From Balaenoptera acutorostrata (lineage: Eukaryota; Chordata; Mammalia; Artiodactyla; Balaenopteridae), in NCBI RefSeq assembly GCF_949987535.1, contig NC_080067.1, positions 55,424,405 through 55,488,404 of the forward strand: a stretch of 64,000 nucleotides of DNA, read 5' to 3'. Positions 58,245-64,000 of the stretch are shown here, one piece after another; the stretch's first letter is position 1, and every line of letters begins with the position of its first letter. The position numbers and the translations under genes are program-made. Under the pieces are notes generated by a model. It was not told the origin of the DNA, did not search any database, and worked only from the letters and a program-made list of their open reading frames with translations.

Positions 58245-58497
58245 AAGTGCAGAAGAACTTTGCTTTCAAGCCAGATAGATACAGGTTCAAATTCTGATGT
58301 TGCTATTTACCCTCTGTGAAATAATGAATAAGTTATTTATCTTCTTTCAGTCTCAGTTTCTTAATCTGCAAATGGGGATAGTAACAGAATCTATCTCATA
58401 GGGCTGCTGTGAGGATTAAATAAATTAATACACATAAAATGCTTAACACAGTGCCTAGTCCAAATGAGCAAACAATTCATTTTAAGTATCATTAATA
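58245..58497 (+). repeat. MIR, near full length
   Basis: tttgctttcaagccagatag, caggttcaaattctgatg, tctcagtttcttaatctgc, aaatggggatagtaacag, catagggctgctgtgagg and taacacagtgcctagtcc occur in MIR order. Confidence 0.9.
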
Positions 58498-60369
58498 TTT
58501 CTGAAATCTCAACAGTTAACTCTAAAACTGTACAAACTATAGGTTACTTTACTCTCTTACACATACATATACACATTTATATACATCTCAGACAGCCCTC
58601 TGGATCTTCCATACCTGAAGGTCAGTAAGGGCAATGTTCACCGCCATTGTACAGTACAATTTAAAAACTGTGATTATGTGAACGGGCATCCTGTGCCCCA
58701 CTCATAGCACAGGCTTGAGATGTGATCTAGACAATGAGTGTCTGGGCTACAAGAAATCATCCAGGCCACAATCAGTGTCTTCAATTCCGGTACATATTAC
58801 AATCTTTGGTTATCGTCAAAATAACATTTTGCTCACAGCATCAGGCCAAGATCTCCATCCCAGTGAATCACAAAGAAGAGAAAGAAGAGCCAGCAGGAGT
58901 ATTTATAGGTCACTGACTTGAGGCAGGGCCAAAAGTATTTTTTTAATCACCATATCTGCCACAGGAACTATCTGTGGATTCTCCCAATGGTATCTTGAAG
59001 CTTTTTAAAATAACAAATGCAACTGAAAAGAAAAATAGAGATATCAAAACAGCTATACTGAACTATTCTCAGAAGCTCATGACAAATGATGTAAAAATCT
59101 CAGGAAAAAGACAAACTACTTTCTTTCTGTAAGATTCAAAGCAGAAATTTAGAATGTCAAACTCCATGAAAGAGAGGGAAGAGGAGAGACAGCACCTGGA
59201 GGTGAATAGAACCCTCATCTTCTAACAGACTTGGACAAATGCTGTTCTTAATTATTCCAGGGGAATGGTGTAGGTGGGCTCCTCAGACACTGGGACCCAG
59301 CTTATGTCAGCTGCACAATGAGAGTGGGACCCTAGCACACACAGGTCCCCTTCCACACTACCTTCTTACGGAAACTCTTATGAATAAGAAAATAGAGGCC
59401 TTTATAGAAGAATAATTTTATCTAAACTGTGTAAACTGGAAGTTTTTCGGTGTCTTGTGGAGTAGTGGAGGGAAGCTAAATTTTATACTTCTTAAAAATC
59501 TCATGTAATGTTAGCAACTGACCAAATTCTCCTTGAATTTCATATGTACCAGGAAAAGGAGCTAAGAAAACAGTCTTCTGAAATGTTTCCTGGATTCTTT
59601 CCTCTTTTTCCACAAAAATAGAACTACCCTTTTTTCTTTTTTGATGGGAGATGAGGATTATATATGAGATTTGGCAACCTCAATGCGCATATGAGAAAGC
59701 CAATTGTATAACTACAGGAAGTAGATCCCCCAAAATTATTCACTTAGGAGAATTTCAAACTTTGGTGCTAATGCTTCAAAATCATAACCATCACCATCAC
59801 TGAATGGTCCCTCTCACCAAGTTGCTGAGGAGTTCAGTCTTGCTGACGACCAATTAAGGACTCTGAAAAAGAGAGGCTTTTGGCAGCCAGACAAAGCTGG
59901 CCATTCAGGAGAAACCATAACTCCTGTCCTCTGTAAACCAAGGAGAGGAGGAAGTAGAATTCTGTGTAGCTGGGAAGAAACTTTATAGATACAGGGCCAT
60001 GGGGACGGCAGCTGAGGAACAGGAATTCCCACCACCCAAATAGGGTTCTGGAAGCCTTGGTAAACTGCCAGGCACTGCAACACCAGTAACTGGTTCCCAG
60101 AAGTTCCTCAAATTACAGGGACTAGAGGAAGCCAGGCAGATATGGCGCTGCCTGGGGATGCGAGGAGACCCATCTCCCCAGAATTAACGTGGGAACTGCC
60201 TCTCCGCCATCTTCGGGTCTCCCACAACCCCCAAAGGTTCCTTCAGGTGGACATAATTTGGGTTACTTGCAGGACAGAGTTGTGGCACAACTTCATTCAA
60301 CTGAATGGTATCAATATCTCATCTCTCAGACCCAAACTTTCGGGTTTTCACTAATATTTGCTCATTATT
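58498..60369. other. Unique-looking stretch, no gene recognised
   Basis: About 1.9 kb. Frames at 58715-58921, 59814-60083 (minus) and 60142-60446 show no known domain. Confidence 0.35.
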
Positions 60370-60560
60370 CAATCAGAAATATCAGCATCGCCTGGGAACT
60401 CATTCATGAATGCAAAGTCTTGGCCCCATACCGGACCTATGATTGAGACTTTCTGGAAGGGGCCCAGCAATTTCTGTACTAACAAGTTCTCCAAGAGATT
60501 CTGATGCACACTGAAGTTTCAGAACCCCTGAACATCCTAGAGCATCACAAAAATTAGCTT
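60370..60560 (-). mobile_element. MER5A-type element (hAT-Charlie), minus orientation
   Basis: atcagcatcgcctgggaactc, then aaggggcccagcaatttctg, aacaagttctccaagagattctg and tgcacactgaagtttcagaacc are reverse MER5A phrases. Confidence 0.85.
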
Positions 60561-61056
60561 TGAAAACAACATCTGGATGGATGTTGGGCAATAGATAGGT
60601 ACATGAATAGAAGAAAACCTCTCTGTCCACAGTTGCTTTCCACTCCCGAATTATTTTACTTTGCCAAAAATGTCCCCTCACATGCAGCCTTTTATAATGA
60701 GCAATCTATTGCCAACAGCCAGTCTTTAAAAAATTCCTCTACCTTTGCAGTTTCTCTCAAAATTGCACATTATTTAAGAGGCCTGTCTTTTACACATTTT
60801 TTATAACCCATAGAGTCATACAAATCTTCCACAAGCTCTAGCTAATATGAACTAATACAATAATAAGTAATTTGGGGAGCAAACACTCAAATTAGTAAGG
60901 TCTGGTTTCCTATAGATTACCAAAGGGTGAGGAGGTGGAAGGGCGTGAATTCAGATAAAATACGCATTGACTAAAAGGCAGAAAGGAAGCAGAAAAGTTA
61001 TTCTGAATAGATGCCAAGGTTTTGTCACACGCTTACAGTAAGAAAAATGTAGAGTA
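60561..61056. other. Unassigned AT-rich stretch
   Basis: Nothing recognised. Confidence 0.3.
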
Positions 61057-61065
61057 GGGAAAAGT

Positions 61066-61330
61066 TTTTTTTTTTTTTAAATTAATTAATTTTTTGGCTG
61101 CGTTGGGTCTTCGTTGCTGTGCGTGGGCTTCTCATTGCAGTGGCTTCTCTTGTTGCAGAGCACGGGCTCTAAGCACGTGGGCCTCAGCAGTTGCGGCATG
61201 CGGGCTCAGTAGTTGTGGCTCACGGGCTTTGTTGCCCCGCGGCATGTGGGATCTTCCCAGACCAGGGCTCGAACCCGTGTCCCCTGCATTGGCAGGCGGA
61301 TTCTCAACCACTGCGCCACCAGGGAAGCCC
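61066..61330 (-). repeat. CHR-type SINE, minus strand
   Basis: On the minus strand: gggcttccctggtggcgcagtgg-type head, B box ggttcgagccc, a shorter body and an aattaattaattt-type tail with about 14 A. The duplication gggaaaagt is at 61057-61065 and 61331-61339. Confidence 0.94.
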
Positions 61331-61339
61331 GGGAAAAGT

Positions 61340-61679
61340 ATTTTTAAAACCTTCTTTCCTTGAGAACTAAGTTAATAATAGCCCTGCTTTAAGATATTAG
61401 GTAAACACTTTTTCAGTGAAAAACATTAGGCAAACACAGAATATTAGCATGAAATATGCCTTAAATTATTTAAAGGATACAGACTATTTATCTTCTACAG
61501 ACAGGAATTACCTGTCTTCAATGATAAAATTCACGCAGATAAATTTTTGATAAAACTGTTATCTTTATAAGCTGTTAATAATGTATCATTTATACCCAAG
61601 GCTGGGACAAACACATCAGCCATTGAAATCCCTCAGCAATATTCAGGCTGCTGAATTTGTTAGCAGTAGCTAATATGCC
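61340..61679. other. Short AT-rich spacer between two SINEs
   Basis: It contains an internal near-repeat (ggtaaacac / aggcaaacacag with ttttcagtgaaaaacatt) and nothing else recognised. Confidence 0.3.
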
Positions 61680-61691
61680 AGCCTGCCTGAT

Positions 61692-62027
61692 CTTTTTTTT
61701 TTAATAAATTTATTTATTTATTTATTTTGGCTGCGTTGGGTCTTCGTTGCTGCACGTGGGCTTTCTCTAGTTGCGGCGAGCGGGGGCTACTCGTCGTTGC
61801 AGTGCGCGGGCTTCTCATTGCGGTGGCTTCTCTTGTTGCGGAGCACGGGCTCTAGGCACGTGGGCTCAGTAGTTGTGGCATGCAGGCTCTAGAGTGCAGG
61901 CTCAGTAGTTGTGGTGCACGGGCTTAGTTGCTCCGCGGCATGTGGGATCTTGCCGGACCAGGGCTCGAACCCATGTGCCCTGCATTGGCAGGCGGATTCT
62001 TAACCACTGCGCCACCAGGGAAGTCCT
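61692..62027 (-). repeat. Long CHR-type SINE, minus strand, with 12-bp target duplication
   Basis: On the minus strand the head is gacttccctggtggcgcagtgg. The body contains several caactactgagcc modules and the tail is (AAAT)n. The duplication agcctgcctgat (61680-61691) and agcctgcctaat (62028-62039) differs at one base. Same orientation as the copy at 61066. Confidence 0.95.
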
Positions 62028-62221
62028 AGCCTGCCTAATTTTAACTGCATTTACTCAAAGAAAAAAGATGATGAGAAAGCAAGAGTGTAGAGATAATGTA
62101 ATAGAGTAGGTGATGAATAAATAATAATAATTATTAAGAAGCACCCATTTTCATTTTCAATCTAATTGTCAGATGTTAATAAAATTAATCCTTATTCTTC
62201 CATTTGGCAGATAAGAAGGCG

Positions 62222-62395
62222 TATTGCAGCAGTTCTCAGCCCTGGCTGTACATTAGACTCTCCTGGAGAGCTTTAAAAAAAACCCTGCCATCCCCACCAC
62301 AGAACAACTGGACCACAATGTCTGGGGATGAGGCCTGGGCATTGGTGGCTCTGGTGCTTTATGAGGCTTGACAAACACTGTTCTAGGAGAATTCT
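62222..62395 (+). mobile_element. MER5A-type element (hAT-Charlie), plus orientation
   Basis: gcagttctcagccctggctg, ctcctggagagctttaaaaa, tggggatgaggcctgggcattgg match MER5A order. It ends in gacaaacactgttctagg instead of a clean inverted repeat. Confidence 0.8.
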
Positions 62396-64000
62396 TTATG
62401 AAAATCAGTTTGAGACAAATTGGCTATTTGGGGACTTGGTCATTGAGTGGACTGGTCCACTCCATTCCCGAAGAATCAGGAATAGGAGGACACAGTCTTA
62501 TTCGCCTTAGGTTTCCTGGGAGATGTCAAATATACCTTACGGTTATGAAGGAGAAAAAAATACTTAATTCAATATTTCCTGGTTACCCTTTGGTGGGAGG
62601 AGAGGGGAATATGCTGACGGTGAGCCATTGAAATAGCGTATCTGGATTAACTAAGATGGTAAAGGGACAAAGTCAGAGATCCGAGTTATCTGTTATTCTC
62701 AGAAATGTTCTTCCTTCTCCTTCATCATCACCATCATCGGCACCATAACCGATACCTAAGGAGGCCCTCCTGTAGTAAGTACTTAGAACACAAACTGAGA
62801 GTAAGAGGTAACTCACGAGTGCCTTGACTCATTACCTGGAAATTAAAGAGAGGTGGGGAACCTAGTCCGACATCTCTGGAAGAAGCCTAGGTCTTCCAGA
62901 AAGTCTATGTCATTCTTTCATAATCATATGTAATTCTTTCATAATCTTTCATATCAAAAGTATACATTATAAATTGAGACATAAAATTTTAAAGGCAGAA
63001 ACATCACCTTGGAAAGCAAATAAATGTTTTAATATGTGTTCTAACTCAAGTAACATTACCTGATACCAAATACAAGCCACGGCCATGCAAAGTACTTCCA
63101 TTTACACAATCTCACTTATGATACAATGTTGTCATTTGTAGGGCTGTGTACCACTTTCTAGTACAGTGAGATCTCTTGTATAATCAATTACTGTAGAAGC
63201 TTTATGACACTAGAGTTGTACTCTATATTTCATATCTGTTTTTATAGCTTATTGTTGGTAAGATGGTTTATACGATGCCAAGTCTTTATTCAGAAAAGCT
63301 GCTCCTGTTCATAATATTGTTCTCACAGAAGAACATATCTGCTTTAGGATAAATCACTCAGTGCTATTGTTTCCAGGAATATGTTAAGGCAGATGTAGGG
63401 GGTCCTCTATGGTCCTCAAGCCAAATCAGGATAATCCTGGGTATTATATGCTGTTGCAAATCTTTCTTTTTTCCTAGCAAAAACTAGATAAAAATTCTCA
63501 TTTTAATTGTTGAGAAAGTTTTCAACTGTATTACCTTAGTATATAATGTCAAATCCTATTTTTATCATTGATCTTTTTCAAATTCAATATAGCTAAACTT
63601 TAAATTCATTATATCTAAAAAATAGCCTTAGTATATCTAATCAATTCATTTTATGAATTTTCCTTTGGTTTTAATGCAAACTCTAAGAAGGTCACCCCAG
63701 TTGTACAGAACCTGAATCTAACAGGATTATGTGCCTATTGGCTTTAACGATTGGCTTGGTGACAACCATCTCTTCTAAAAATTTCCACTTAAGTGAAAAT
63801 GATGTATTTTGGAAACTTACTAGAAATTTTACTGTATTTCACAGTGATATGGTTTTAAAAGATTACAAGTTTTGACTCTAATCAAATCTAAGGCAACAGC
63901 AGGTCAAATAAGGTCTTAAATGTTGTTGAGTGTTTCATTCAAGGTTAGTGTTGCCGGTACTGATAAAAACATTTAAGATTACCAGTCAGTGAACTTCCTC
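62396..64000. other. Unique-looking AT-rich stretch to the window end
   Basis: No gene or clear repeat is supported. A tandem-like cattctttcataatc duplication occurs near 62911-62950. Confidence 0.35.

Overview
This window looks like gene-poor, repeat-rich nuclear DNA from a cetacean (whale or dolphin; more cautiously, the cetacean/hippo group of even-toed ungulates). The main evidence is twelve copies of a tRNA-derived SINE of the CHR type. Eleven are long copies of roughly 270-475 bp that open with cttccctggtggcgcagtgg and end in cagccaaaaataaataaa; one is a short form. Most sit between clean target-site duplications of 9-18 bp. Artiodactyl-style L1 3' ends and older mammalian repeats (MIR, L2, MER20, MER5) fit a eutherian of this lineage. 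I found no bacterial, phage, plasmid or CRISPR content.

No complete protein-coding gene can be supported. Almost every open frame lies inside a SINE, an L1, or random sequence. The one recognisable coding segment is at 47411-47749, where 112 codons of the C-terminus of the cyclin-dependent kinase CDK11 (PITSLRE) are open up to the stop. It lacks the catalytic part of the kinase and is read here as a 5'-truncated retrocopy. Next to it, on the minus strand, 47948-48530 has the look of the 3' end of an mRNA (AATAAA, then a short A-tract); its source gene is not recognised.

Layout. 0-3 kb: two homologous old repeat blocks in direct orientation about 1.5 kb apart, one short and one long SINE, and an old dispersed element. 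3-8.3 kb: mostly unique sequence with an MER20, a 43-bp alternating purine/pyrimidine tract and a small GC-box/E-box cluster. 8.3-12.2 kb: three SINEs, MIR and L2. 12.2-15.3 kb: AT-rich DNA with a young 5'-truncated L1 in a 15-bp target duplication. 15.3-22.5 kb: MIR pieces and a >1-kb ancient element. 22.5-23.1 kb: a SINE with expanded internal modules. 23.1-29.5 kb: a repeat-poor stretch. 29.5-36.5 kb: three SINEs, a 42-bp minisatellite, L2, and an L1 3' end. 36.5-47.4 kb: mostly unique DNA, a probable solo LTR, MIR and L2. 47.4-48.6 kb: the retrocopy area. 51.1-54.8 kb: a SINE, an old minus-strand L1 with an internally duplicated block, and a hAT-type fragment. 55-64 kb: MIR and MER5 pieces, AT-rich DNA and two more SINEs.

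The window is best read as intergenic or deep intronic sequence. The observations most worth a second look are the CDK11 retrocopy with its neighbouring 3'-UTR-like block, the intra-L1 duplication, the paired old blocks at the left end, the expanded SINE and the 42-bp minisatellite. I did not find convincing evidence of a new biological system.
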